Source: Neolentinus lepideus HHB14362 ss-1 (lineage: Eukaryota; Basidiomycota; Agaricomycetes; Gloeophyllales; Gloeophyllaceae). From it: 64,000 bases of DNA. The translations under genes and the position numbers were made by a program. Position 1 is the first letter of the stretch, and each line of letters begins with the position of its first letter. The notes beneath the pieces are model-generated. The model saw only the letters and a list, made by a program, of their open reading frames with translations. It had not been told where the DNA came from and did no database searches. The DNA lies in contig KV425611.1 of NCBI GenBank assembly GCA_001632425.1, positions 1-64,000 on the forward strand, given 5' to 3'. Shown in pieces: positions 11,230 to 21,895 of this stretch.

Positions 11230-12190
11230 TTACATTTGACGAGGCTCCGGTGAGTTTTTACAGCCATGACATCTGATCATTATTGATGGGCAGTTTATGT
11301 GCAGTAGCTTATATACCTGGACTTGCCTGCGCCGTCCACCGATACCCATACATGAAGAAACCCAACAAAAATTAGAAAATAGAAAATAACCAAAAAAAAC
11401 AAGCACACATTTGCTCATATATGCTTCGGAATTCGGTAAGTCATCATACTCTTCCTCATCAATCACCACTCATCAGTTGTTAAGCTAATAGCTGGGACCG
11501 CGCACGGCGCCCACTGTAATTCTCCTCTTTAACGCTCAGACTATTATGCATCCGGTTTTTGGGGGGGCTTCGGTGAGTTACAACCTTCATCTCCATGATT
11601 CGTCACTCATTCTATCACAGCTAATAGCTCGGGACCGCGTATGGTGCCCACTGTCACTCCTTATTTCATATCCCCAACCTACTTCGTCAGAGCTTTGGTA
11701 AGCCGTCATAAGTCTTTGCGATTTTGCCTTGCTCATTATTGTAGCTAATAGTTGGGACCGCGCAAGGTACCCATTAATTCTCGCCCTGCTCAGGATATTT
11801 TGTTGATGGGACTTCGGTCAGTCGTCTCGCTCCTTGCGTCTGATCTATCGCTGACTAATGCGAAGCTAGTAGCTGGGACCGCGTATGGTTCCCATTCCAC
11901 TCCACTTATTGATGCACAGTCTCTGTGCAGTAGTCCATATACCCGGATGTGCCTGCGCCGTCCACCGACACGCATACATGAAGAAACCCAAAAAAATGAG
12001 AAAAAAGAAACAGAACAAAGTATCGTTTACTCGTATATGCCTCGGAATTCGGTAAGTCATTATGCTCCTCCTGATCATCCATCACTCACCAGACGTGAAG
12101 CTAATAGCCGGGACCGCGCATGGTTCCCATTTATATCGACTCCCCTGGATATATGTGTCTCGGATGTATATTGTCTTTTCCATGCGTGTA
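11230..12190 (+). repeat. Tandem array of micro-exon/intron-like units
   Basis: Five diverged units carry a conserved core, GCTAATAGCTGGGACCGCG, at about 11483, 11617, 11740, 11864 and 12099. Each core is preceded by a stretch of about 48-55 nt that starts with a splice-donor-like GTRAGY (near 11438, 11573, 11699, 11818 and 12051) and ends in AG. Between the core and the next donor lie roughly 75-200 nt. Cores contain stops in every frame I tried, so a protein-coding role is unlikely as they stand. The array begins just 3' of the coiled-coil gene and could be transcribed with it. Confidence 0.75.
11281..11516 (+). repeat. Long duplicate, copy 1 (partner 11907-12140)
   Basis: About 230 bp, including an A-rich tract after CATACATGAAGAAACCCAA, a GGAATTCGGTAAGTCAT junction and a CTAATAGC core, is repeated with about 80 percent identity at 11907-12140. 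The block is a higher-order duplication inside the array. Confidence 0.8.
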
Positions 12191-13048
12191 TGGTGTTGTG
12201 AGTCCCGTGCTCCTCGCAGTTTGATTTCTGGATGACGCTTATGCCACTTATCTGTCAGGAATCAAAGCGGATGAAAAACCAAACAAAAGAGGAGGAAGAA
12301 GAAGAAGCTATGTATATACCCGGTCACGCATCTGGTGGCCATCGTCACTCGTTTGAAGTTTTCTTTTCTTTTCTTTTCTGACTCGGATCTTGGGTATGTT
12401 GTATCATTCTACATAGCTTGCTTCATTGCTTATTTGCGGTGTCTCTAGCGATACTGCCGCTCCTCCTCCAGATCACGATGTCAATCATACTACCCGCGTA
12501 TCATTCTCTGCACTGTGCAGAAGCGGGAAGGGCCCGTCCTGCGTCTGCATATGGCATTTCCTCCCTCCGTTCTCACCGCCATAAATTGTTGTGTCCGCGG
12601 TAAGCTTTTATTCTTTGTACTGTATGCCGGCGCCGGTTCTGACAATCTCTGGAGTAGATCCCGCTGGCACTCTTCGAAACGCTCAAAGTCGCTATCGTTA
12701 CTCCTGAAAAGCTCAATATCGCTATATCGTGCTATCTTTCTCCTCATCGTTTGCTTATCATCCCAGACTTGCTGTGTTTCTGTTCGGAGTAGTCGTTATT
12801 GTCCGCTGCTTGCTTTTGCGCAACGTTTTCATCTCATCTCATGTGCTGCCTATGTATCTCGTCGTCTGCTGAGTATTTATCGTTGATTTATTGAAAGTGT
12901 ATCTACTATCGTTCATCGTTTGTTATCGTGTATTGGTATATCTGCTCTTGTATCATCACCTTTGCTATGCAATATATGTTTTCTTTGCTTTATTTTTGGT
13001 AGCAACAATGAGTTAAGTCTCGCACTCACAACATCGAATCAAGCGGGT
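12191..13048. other. Intergenic, nothing supported
   Basis: Contains a short (TTTTC)n run near 12360-12380 and otherwise no recognisable feature. Open frames are short and have no splice partners. Confidence 0.4.
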
Positions 13049-13279
13049 TCATGATGCCCAGAGGTCCATACGTACGACTAGTCCGCTGGACTCGTACCAA
13101 AGATCTTCGAGCATACATTTAATAAAATGTGTAAGGCCGGTTTTCCTTCGCCACATCGCGTTCAGCGCGGGTTCTTGGAAGGTCTTGCATGTCCTAGCCA
13201 ACGCGTTCAGCGTGCCCCGCGGCGAAATCTCGTACGCGATGACTTCGAGGATCTCAACGATTTGCCAGCAGCGATACAT
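13049..13279 (-). pseudogene. Truncated F-box protein fragment
   Basis: A 76-residue minus-strand frame carries the typical mushroom F-box opening: VEILEVIAYEISPRGTL, then ALARTCKTFQEPALNAMWR, where the conserved Trp ends the F-box helix. Full-length relatives continue for several hundred residues. Here the frame ends within about 35 residues and nothing downstream resembles the leucine-rich body. It is probably a relic of a retired family member. The fragment at 8080-8175 derives from a related copy. Confidence 0.6.
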
Positions 13280-13641
13280 GACCTCCTTACTTTGCTATTA
13301 ACAAGGTGTGAGAGTGAAATTCTGTCTTTCTGTCACATATAGTTAGTCACAGATATCGAGATCAATGTTGACTCCCGTGGAGGTGGACTGTTTATTATCA
13401 GGTCTGTGGACAGCGGATAATATCAAGTAATAGATGGATGAGGCCTCCTGTAACGAAAAGACGAGAGCCTCCCATAAACGGCAGGATCAGAGCCTCGTGC
13501 CAGCTGCCCGTCGCGGATCTAATCGACTCGCGCCTCGAGGTCCCGAGCCACAAACGGCGTGTTTATAACACGTACATGTACTGCGCGTCCGCTCATACTC
13601 TTACTCGTACCACCACCAGACCCTCCCACCACCGCACCCCA

Positions 13642-14301
13642 ATGACGTCCGTACAAGTCTTCCACCCGCAAATCGACATCGATCTGTGTTACCTGCTCGA
13701 TAGGATCAGTCTGAACGGGGTAGGTATCCTACCACACGATGCTCGTCCATGAATTCGTATTGATCCAGTTCCCCAATGAGATAGCAAGACGACGTTCGAG
13801 GGCTCAGTGCATCGCCCACACCAAGCAACGCGTCGACGAGCACAAGTGGAGACATAAACATGCCGTTGTCGGAGCAGGTGGGCCACTCTTCCCGTCCACA
13901 GCAACCGGACGAGACGTTGACCAGTCCCGCAGCCCGTCCCGAGGGGATCAGAAGAAGAGCATTTCGGCTGCGGCCTCTTGCAGGCCGTCCAGGCGCAGGC
14001 CGCGGAGTGCCAGACCACAGGTCCGCCAGGCAACCCACATTCACTACACCACACCGTCGCACGTATTGACCCTTGCTTTCGTCTTGCTGCAGGCGGCGAG
14101 TACCTCGACGTGATCTTCACGCACCGCGAGCTGCTCTTCGCGTACCCGGCCGCGCACCGCGCGTGCGCGCGCGGGTTCAGCGACTTGGCAAGGCGGCTTG
14201 AGGTGCGGGCGTGGCGCGCGGATCGGGAGGGGGATAGCGAGGCAGTGGTGGCATTTAGGAACGAGGCGTGGATGATCGCGGAGAGGTGGTGTGTGCAGTG
14301 A
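13642..14301 (+). CDS. Hypothetical protein, small spliced gene
   Basis: Exon 1 starts at 13642 (MTSVQVFHPQIDIDLCYLLD) and ends before a GTAGGT donor near 13720. Exon 2 starts near 13785 in phase and is Ser/Pro/Arg-rich. An intron near 14000-14092 leads to a last exon that opens GEYLDVIFTHRELLFAYPAA and ends at 14301. The last exon is a compact, Ala/Arg-rich helical segment (ACARGFSDLARRLEVRAWRA). I do not recognise the family. The third-exon join is uncertain because the frame of exon 2 closes at about 14069 and a donor inside it has to be assumed. Confidence 0.45.
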
Positions 14302-14327
14302 GCGGCGGGGGGTTGGGATCGTACATG

Positions 14328-14562
14328 TACTGTGATATCTGCTGCCGATTAATTATGATACCCACTGCTTGCTTGATGGATCAGGATCAGGCGTGAACTC
14401 GGTCATCTGAGTTTCGAGGCAAGTTCGAAGCCAAGATGGAACGGACTGTGATGCTGTCGATTGATATCCACTGCTTTGTTGATGAATCAGGCCTCAGGAT
14501 CAGGTCTGAGCTCGGTCATCTGAGGTTCGAGGCAAGTTCGAAGCCAAGATGGAACGGAATAT
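14328..14562 (+). repeat. Tandem duplication of about 118 bp
   Basis: Two adjacent copies (about 14328-14446 and 14447-14562) share long blocks such as GAGGCAAGTTCGAAGCCAAG and CTCGGTCATCTGAG. They lie directly 3' of the small spliced gene. Confidence 0.9.
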
Positions 14563-15009
14563 CGACGCTACACCGAGCTTGTCGCCCTCTCTCCAGGTGC
14601 TCTCCTCGTGATCGCCAGTGTTCTTCCAAGGCCGCGAAAGTGTGCATACGCTGTGCAGAAGCTCCGAAAAAATCTCCCATACCTGTGACAACCCCGCATA
14701 GCTCTCGCTCCAGCAGTACGATGATCGCTGGAAGCCCTAAAGGCAGAGACGACACGACACTGTTGCAAGCGCATCGTTGCCAGCACAGTGCAGTGTATCG
14801 CCAAACTTCATGCGCTAGTACGTCTCCGATTGACAGTGCCAAGTAAACCAGGCGCGACACGGTGAGCAGTGAAAGACAACTAGTGGCCCAAAGCAAGGTG
14901 AAACCCAGCTTTGGACGGGCGCCTACCGAACGGGTAAGTCCAAATGTTGACCCGGATCCCATCAAAAACGCTCATTATGTACTCCGCTATGCAATGATGG
15001 ATTCAAGCT
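14563..15009. other. Intergenic
   Basis: No supported gene. The right end contains the core promoter of the gene at 15059. Confidence 0.4.
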
Positions 15010-15019
15010 ATATATAAAA
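15010..15019 (+). promoter_or_regulatory. TATA box of the second four-helix gene
   Basis: TATATATAAAAG-type sequence lies about 40 bp upstream of the ATG at 15059, so the 5' UTR would be very short. Confidence 0.6.
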
Positions 15020-15058
15020 GATTGGAAGCATGATTAGCAGAGCTCGTATACCCCCTCC

Positions 15059-16107
15059 ATGGCTGCCCAAGGTATGACCGCAATCTGCGTCGTCGATGTC
15101 CCGGTCGCTGATTTACTTTACACTCCTAGTCTTCAACCTAACTACGTCGCGCAGAGGCACCAGGCTGCAGGGCGACCGCGCCCCTGTGCGCGTCTCGTTC
15201 GATGAGGCACCCCAGTACTACGAAGGCGGGCAATTCGAGGGCGAGCTCTATCCGCGCCAGCCTGCGCGACAACGTACGTGATTTTCTCAAGCACTGATAG
15301 TGACCAGCGGAGTGATGGCGCCGTGAACAGGCACGCAGGAGGATCAGGACAAGGCGGACGAGGCGGCGCGAAAGGAGGCCATGAAGGATCTGGTGCAGTC
15401 GTGGATGGACAGGCTGCAGCTGATCAGTCTTATCGTGCGTGCACCGTGTTTGCGTACTGCGGCAGTGGCACTTACGGAATTGGTGATGTAGACGACGTTC
15501 TTTGCGTCAGTTGAGTCGCAGCTGGTCGGGAACACAGTGCCCAGTAGCGGTCCCTGGTCGCCCACCTTGCAGGCTGCGAATTCGGGCCTGATGGGTGCGC
15601 TCGTCATGCACAGCTTCGCAGGTAAGTGCACTGCACGTCCGCCGCAGTCAGATACTGAATTGATGGCATCCAGCAATCCTCTCGTTCTTCGGTGCCTTCA
15701 TCCTCGTGCGGTACAAAGTCAAAGAAGCCAACAAGGAAGAAATAAAAGCCGAAGGCGGACAACCCACCACGACCACGACCACGACCTCCCCTGTCGACGT
15801 CGAGAAGACCGCCCAGTCCCAGTCTCAGTCTCAGACACCCCGCCCGCACGCCTCGCCCGCTGACATTCCGACCATCTTCTCGAGCGACCCCCGCCTAGTC
15901 CAAGTCGGCCCCTTCTCGCGGCAGCCCCCGATCATGCTCCTGCAGCGCGTGCACACGCTCTGTCTCTGGACGAGCGCGGTGGGCTTCGTGCTGGCGCTGA
16001 TGGGCATCCTGTGTTTCTCGTGGTCGATGATGCCGAGGAGTGTGAGTATATTTGCCAGTGCGTGTCTGGGAGTTTGCGTGGTTGGTAGTGTGTTCACCGT
16101 GGCGTGA
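15059..16107 (+). CDS. Four-helix membrane protein, paralog of the 6.1-kb gene
   Basis: Five exons (15059-15071, 15130-15273, 15331-15434, 15492-15621, 15674-16107) join without a phase conflict to 274 residues. A cytosolic amino-terminal domain of about 85 residues, Gln/Arg/Glu-rich, precedes WMDRLQLISLI and TTFFASVESQLVG (helix 1). Helix 2 is SFAAILSFFGAFILVRY. A long Thr/Gln/Ser-rich loop (about residues 180-215) is followed by RVHTLCLW and two further helices. Three splice junctions fall at the same codons as in the 6083 gene: after LIS-x-x, after the second-helix Ala, and the short exon 1. This shows common descent. The amino-terminal extension is absent from the other copy. The function is not known to me. 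Confidence 0.8.
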
Positions 16108-16626
16108 GGGATGGGAATGGAGGTAGACGGTGTGTGATGCCACATTGATGACTTGATGACGATCATCTATTTTGTGATCATGGGACGTTTGCTTTGGAGT
16201 TCACCTTCTACACTACCATACCCTTCTTACTTCTGCAGCGGATTTGTACAACTCTTTCGTAGTATACCTTAGCAACTGACTACAGTGTAATTGGCAATGA
16301 ATTGTGTGATATAGAATGCATATTTATTCAAGGTTGCTTCATTGTCCTAGGTCCATGCTGTGGAGGATGCGACAACAGTCACAAAAAGCTACACTCGGCT
16401 ACCTCGAGTCCGAAACAGAATGATGGTCAGGAAATAAGGGGCCTGCTCGGGATTATTGGTTTAACTTGGTTACACTTGGAGAGGCAACCGTTCATGATTC
16501 AGATTGTTCAGCGATGACATCCTTTATAAGACTGTCAGCTATACTAGTGTGACACATCATAACATTCGACTACAGGAAATCGCAGGCTAGAGATATAACG
16601 AGCGTTGCACGCATCCGATCGCAAGA
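16108..16626. other. Intergenic
   Basis: Nothing recognisable. It ends at the left boundary of the 3.6-kb duplication. Confidence 0.4.
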
Positions 16627-19600
16627 GCGTTCGCGATTCTTCTTGAGCGACCTCCGTGGACTGAACAAGCGGGTGTATGATTCCTTCTCCGCACCCCGGC
16701 TGTGCTCAATCTCGACCACCTTCACGAGGGGAAACGACACCAAATCCTTTCAAGCAGGTCGTCTCGCTCATCTATTGTGTATTGGAACCGGCGGCACAAC
16801 AGGACGATGCGGTGAACATTGGGGCACTAGTTAAGCCACTGGTCCAATGTGTACTGTAGAAATGCGCTTCAGATAAGCTTTCAAAAGACACAAGTAGAAC
16901 TACGCACATGCGCCGCAGTGGTAAATCCGAGCTTCCAAAACAAGGCTACTTCTAGGATGTACTAGACGTCTCCGCAGGACTTCAGACTTTTGTCGCGACT
17001 GATGGAAGCGCAGAAATTTGTGTTGAATTGCCAGAAGCTCGTCCACGCAGGATTCACGATTACCCGTCCTTCTTCATCGGACACTGTGCGTACTGGGGGC
17101 TCAGGAGGTCGTGCGGCATCCTTGACCAAATCGACATCGTGTATCAGCTTCAACTGGCGTCGCACTGGCCGAGGCGCGAGTGCTTCCATGCAATCAGCCA
17201 AGTTCAGTAAATCAAACCAAGTCCATAGTTCGGATGCATTCAATAGCGGGCAAACCATCCGGGTCGCGGAGGATTCTCGCAATCATCGACGTCGTGCCGG
17301 TCATGTCGCGGAGGTTGTGTAGAGCGTAGTAAGGAATACAGAACACGTCCGCATCCACCAGGTCCTGCACAATATGAAGGCATGACAAGGACGGGTGATT
17401 TATGAGGAAACCCGCAAGGACTTTGGAGCGGAGTGAATCGGTGTCTAGTCTCAGATAATCCAGAACTAGAAGATTCAGCCCAAATAACAGCTCCGTCCAG
17501 GCGTCTGCCTGTAGGTGATGAGCGCGCAGGGTGAGCCTCAGGACTGGCGTTGAAGGACCCGATGGCCCACAAGCGGAAGTGTTTCCATCCCAAGATCGGA
17601 AGCGAGATGGACACATGCTCAAAGGTAGTGACAATCTTTTCGGATGAGACCACCGGGAAGTTTTCAGAATCGACGGAGATTTCTGAGTCCCCGAGCGCCA
17701 TGATGTTGATATATTTGATGGTCTTTCCAGAGAGACCATCGAGCATTTGGGTCAAAGCCAAAGCTGAAAGCGCATTGAATCCGACTAGGGTCTTGTCAAT
17801 AACGTCCCAGAGGGTCCACGTAAGGTGAAGATCTTCGATGGCAGCTACGGTTTGCATAAAGCTTGCAGCCTGTTGCATGTCATCGTATTCACCCATATTG
17901 AAGATAAACCATAGCTCTCTGAGGAATTTGAACATAGGGGATGCTCGTAGTAGTGGGATACATCGGTACATTTCCGTCTTTGAGAACCCGAGACCCATAG
18001 GATAGCGCGCGTGCGACGGTCGCAGCCGGTCAGGGGCAGGGAACACCAGGGTCTCTTTCTTCCTCTCGAAATATTCAGGCAGCAGAAGACGATGAAGTCG
18101 GTGGCACGTGAAGGCTAGCGCATGTACGGTGGCATCGTCCAATGACTAGATGATATGTTTGATGATTTCATCTGAAAGAGAAACTAGGGGTGGACTCAGT
18201 ATTCTCCACCTCTCCTCCTTTCTGTATTCCTCCCTTAATTCCTCCCTCACTCTATGGAATCAAGCCAGTGAGCATAAGTCAGACGAAAGTCACAATATTC
18301 GCGCGACACACCATTTCAAAGCCCACTCGTCCTCCGGAGGCGGCAACATCGAGCCGTTGTCAACATAGAAGGCGGAGCTACTAGCAGCAGATGACATTAG
18401 AGTAGAGGTAGAGGAGATAGTAGGTGGTTGAAGATGAGAGAATAGGATATGTGCGATCGACGCCCCTTAAAGGTTCCTGCCACAAGAAGCACGTGCAGAA
18501 AGATGGCCGAGATCAAACCACAAGATCAAACAACATCTAAGAGCATGTTAAGGTTCAGCGCTTACGCGAAATCGCAGTTCTCACGAGCTGTGGTATCTTG
18601 TGTGGTTCCTCGCGCGTACTTGGCATTCTTATTTCTCGGCCATTCTTGACTATTGGTGCCCATGGATTACTACAGCTGAAACTGCTTCAGTCGTGGCACA
18701 CGCTTCAGCCGTTCTATAATACCGTGGCAATGGTCACAGTTTGCTGCGTCTCCTTGCGTATGGATGGCATAATGCCTTTGGTAAGGTGACTTTGGGAACA
18801 GAATGACATTTCCTGAACGGTCCCCAAAACTTACGACACAGACGTGAATGCTCACTTTTAAAGCTGTATATGACACAAGAAATACAGCGCGCGACAGGAC
18901 CGGCGCTAAAGGTTTATCGCCGATCGGTGGAAATTTTTGAAGTTCCCCCCATATGCAATGGTACCCTCTTGTTTTGAATGCCACGGTTGTTGCATGATAG
19001 CCTTTCGCTGCGATTGCAGAGCCCAAGTTATCGATAGATCACAAGGCGATTGCTTTGATTGGAAATACTTTCGAGTGGCGTTTAGTCACGTGGTACGCGT
19101 CTGTTACGGTAACGGAAATCAACACCCAGGAAGTTGCCGATCTTCACGCACATGACCCGCCAGTCCCAATCTTCTTGTCACACTATCTGCGAGCTCACTA
19201 GACAAGTACTGTAGGCTCAAACCAATTTCGTTCGATTTGAGCCTGCGTTGGGCAGGTGTTGGTATCGCACGTGTACTGTTTTGTCTGGCCTTGTACTATT
19301 CCTTCCCAATTGCCCCAGTAGCCTCAGGTCCTTAGACAGGTCACGGATCTACTGCGATCGGTACGTGTTATCTTGACATCAAAAATCCCGTCGTTGTACC
19401 ACTAACAAATACGCAGGCTTGCAGCTATACGATATTCAACCCAATCTCTGAAAAAGATCTTCTTTCACTAGAGAGGAGCGTATGCACTAGGAGTGATATC
19501 GCGTCGCAAGCCATCACCGGAGCCGATCAGCTTTTCACGCTCTGGCTACAACTTGACACACGGTCAGAGTGATCGTCAACCCCTTGCTGTACCAGAACCT

Positions 19601-20190
19601 TGCTAAATGATGTCCCTACCTTCGTGCGGTCGCTTGGAAACTGCTGTTGTTCGGTCTAGTCTATCATCTACAACGCCGTAAGTATCATACGGGCCGGACT
19701 CGGTTCATTGGTACTGCGTCATCAATCAATGATTTTTCTTGATGAGCAGCGTGCGTATCTTGCATGTTCTGGACAGCTTTGCGCAGAACTTGCATATCTA
19801 GGGTGGAACGTGACACTTAGAGTTGTCTCGTCATTCAAGTCTAAGTTTATAAGCTGCCATTTGTCACAGTGGAAGTCTCTCGCGAGCTCAGTCGAATTTT
19901 GCAATTTTGCTGAGACAATACGGGATCATGCCAGAGCGAGCTCGCTCACAGAACTGTGTATTCCTCACGTCCATCAACTCTGACTAACTCATCACCGCGA
20001 GTTATTTGTCCAGTCTGGTCACATCTCAAGACTCTAACAGCTTCCTTAGTGTGTCGTCTCCACCCGACATGACCTTAATGAGCCACGTCCTCCCAGATTG
20101 TTATTTCCATGCGTAGTTCTTGAAATATTTCACCCAAAGACCGAAGCGGAAAACTATACACCCTGGCATTAGGAAATTTCTTATAACATT
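16625..20190. repeat. 3.6-kb tandem duplication, left copy
   Basis: The segment is repeated head to tail at 20257-23826 with an offset of about 3,635 bp. It includes the F-box gene and about 1.7 kb of its 5' flank. Landmarks found in both copies are the F-box 3' exon, the gene start, a GGCGATTGCTTTGATTGGAA stretch, a CCGGAGCCGATCAGCTTTTC stretch and an AAAGACCGAARCGGAAA end. The 5' flank (about 18200-20190) holds no convincing gene. Confidence 0.9.
16627..18200 (-). pseudogene. F-box protein pseudogene, left copy of the tandem pair
   Basis: This aligns along its length with the intact gene at 20253-21895. Lesions seen directly are a TAG at 18146-18148 where the intact copy has CAG (inside the F-box, IIQSLDD), a 5-base deletion near 17535, and a 17-base deletion near 17220. 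Together these split the frame into pieces. The last exon is also altered. Splice sites of the single intron are still visible near 16850-16915. The amino-terminal region would only be read from an internal Met after the stop. It is clearly non-functional as the full protein. Confidence 0.9.
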
Positions 20191-20252
20191 TCTATGAGAG
20201 TAACATGAGTGTCGGTCGCAAAGAAACAGAAGCGAGCGAGTGGATTGACAAG

Positions 20253-21895
20253 TCAGTAGAGACGTTCGCGATTCTTCTTGGGCGACCTCCGTGGACTGAA
20301 CAGGCGGGTGTATGATTCCTTCTCCGCACCCCGGCTGTGCTCAATCTCGACCACCTTAACGGAGGGGAAATGAGTCCAAATCTTGTCAAGCAGGTCGTCT
20401 CGATCATCTATTGTGTATTGGGACCAGTGACACAACAGGACGATGCGGTGAACATTGGGGCACCAGTTAAGCCACTGGTCCAATGTGTACTGTAAAATGC
20501 GCTTCAGATAAGCTTTCAAAAGACACAAGTAAAAGTACGCACATGTGCCGCAGTGGTAAATCCGAGCTTCCAAAACAAGGCTACTTCTAGGATGTCGACA
20601 TCTACGCAGGGATTCTGATTTTCATCTCGACTGATGGAAGTGCAGAACTTCTTGTTGGATTCCCAGAAGCTCGTCCACGCAGGATTCACGATTACCCGTC
20701 CTTCCTCGTTGGTCACTGTGCGTACTGGGGGCTCAGGAGGTCGTGCGGAATCCTTGACCGACTCGACATCGTGTATCAGCTTCAACTGGCGTCGCACTGG
20801 CCGAGCCGCGAGTGCTTCCATGCACTCAGCCAAGTTCAGTAGATCAGAGCGAGTCCGGAGGCCTCTTCCGGACATAGTTCGGATGCATTCAATAGCGGGC
20901 AAACCACTCGGATTGCGGAGGATTCTCGCAATCGTGGACGTCATGCCGGTCACGTCGCGGAGGTTGGGTAGGGCGTGGCAGGGAAGGCAGAACACGTCCG
21001 CATCCACCAGGTCCTGCTCAATATGAAGGTATATCAAGGACGGGTGATTTATGAGGAAAACCGCAAAGGCTTTGGAGCGGAGTGAATCGATGTCTAGCCT
21101 CAGATAATCCAGTACCGGAAGATTCAGCCCAAAGAACAGCTCCGTCCAGGCGTCTTCCGGTAGGTGATGAGCGCGCAGGGTGAGCCTCTTCAGAGGACTG
21201 GCGTTGAAGGACCCGATGGCCCACAAGCGGAAGTGTTTCAATCCCAAGATCGGAAGCGAGATGGACACATGCTCAAAAGTAGTGACAATCTTTTTGCATG
21301 AAACCACCTCCGTAAACGGGAAGTTTTCAGAATCGATGGAGACTGCTGAAGTTGAGGTCTCGTTGAAAGCCCTAATGTCGATATATTTGATGGTCTTCCC
21401 AGAGAGACCATCGAGCATTTGAGCCAAAGTCAAAGCTGAAAGCGCGTTGAATTCGACTGGGTTCTCGTCGATAACGTCCCTGAGGGTCCACATAAGGCAA
21501 AGTTCATCGACGACAGCTACGGTTTGCATCAAACTTGCAGCCTGTTGCATGTCATCGTATTCCCCCGACTTGAAACGAAACCACAGTTCTTTGAGGAATT
21601 TGACCATAGGAGATGCTCGTAGCAGTGGGATACACCGGTACCTTTCCGTCGTTGAGAACCAGAGATGCATCGGGGTGAGAGGCAAGCCTGACCACGGTCG
21701 CAGCGGACAAGGGGCAGGGAACACCAGGGTCTCTTTCTTCCTCTCGAAATATTCAGGCAGAAGGAGACGATGAAGGCGGTGGCACGTGAAGGCTAGCGCA
21801 TGTACGGTGGCATCGTCCAATGACTGGATGATATGTTTGATGGTTTCATCTGAGAGAGAAACCAGGTTGGGCGCCAGTATTCCCCACTCGCTCAC
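20253..21895 (-). CDS. F-box protein with leucine-rich body
   Basis: Exon 1 is 21895-20543 and exon 2 is 20489-20253, separated by a 53-nt intron in phase 0. The product has 529 residues. The F-box covers about residues 13-55 (LVSLSDETIKHIIQSLDD, then ALAFTCHRLHRLLLPEYF), where it would bind Skp1 of an SCF ubiquitin ligase. The rest is an irregular leucine-rich substrate-recognition region with elements such as LKRLTLRAHHL and LPVLDYLRLDIDSL. The carboxy-terminal exon (WLNWCPNVHRIVLLCHW...) ends in a basic tail. This is the intact member of the tandem pair. The start Met at 21895 is the first in frame, and upstream sequence is shared with the dead copy. The substrate is unknown. Confidence 0.85.

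Noticed and set aside
14516..14965. 149-residue minus-strand frame with hydrophobic stretches
   Set aside because: It overlaps a tandem repeat, has no family-like pattern and no splice partners.
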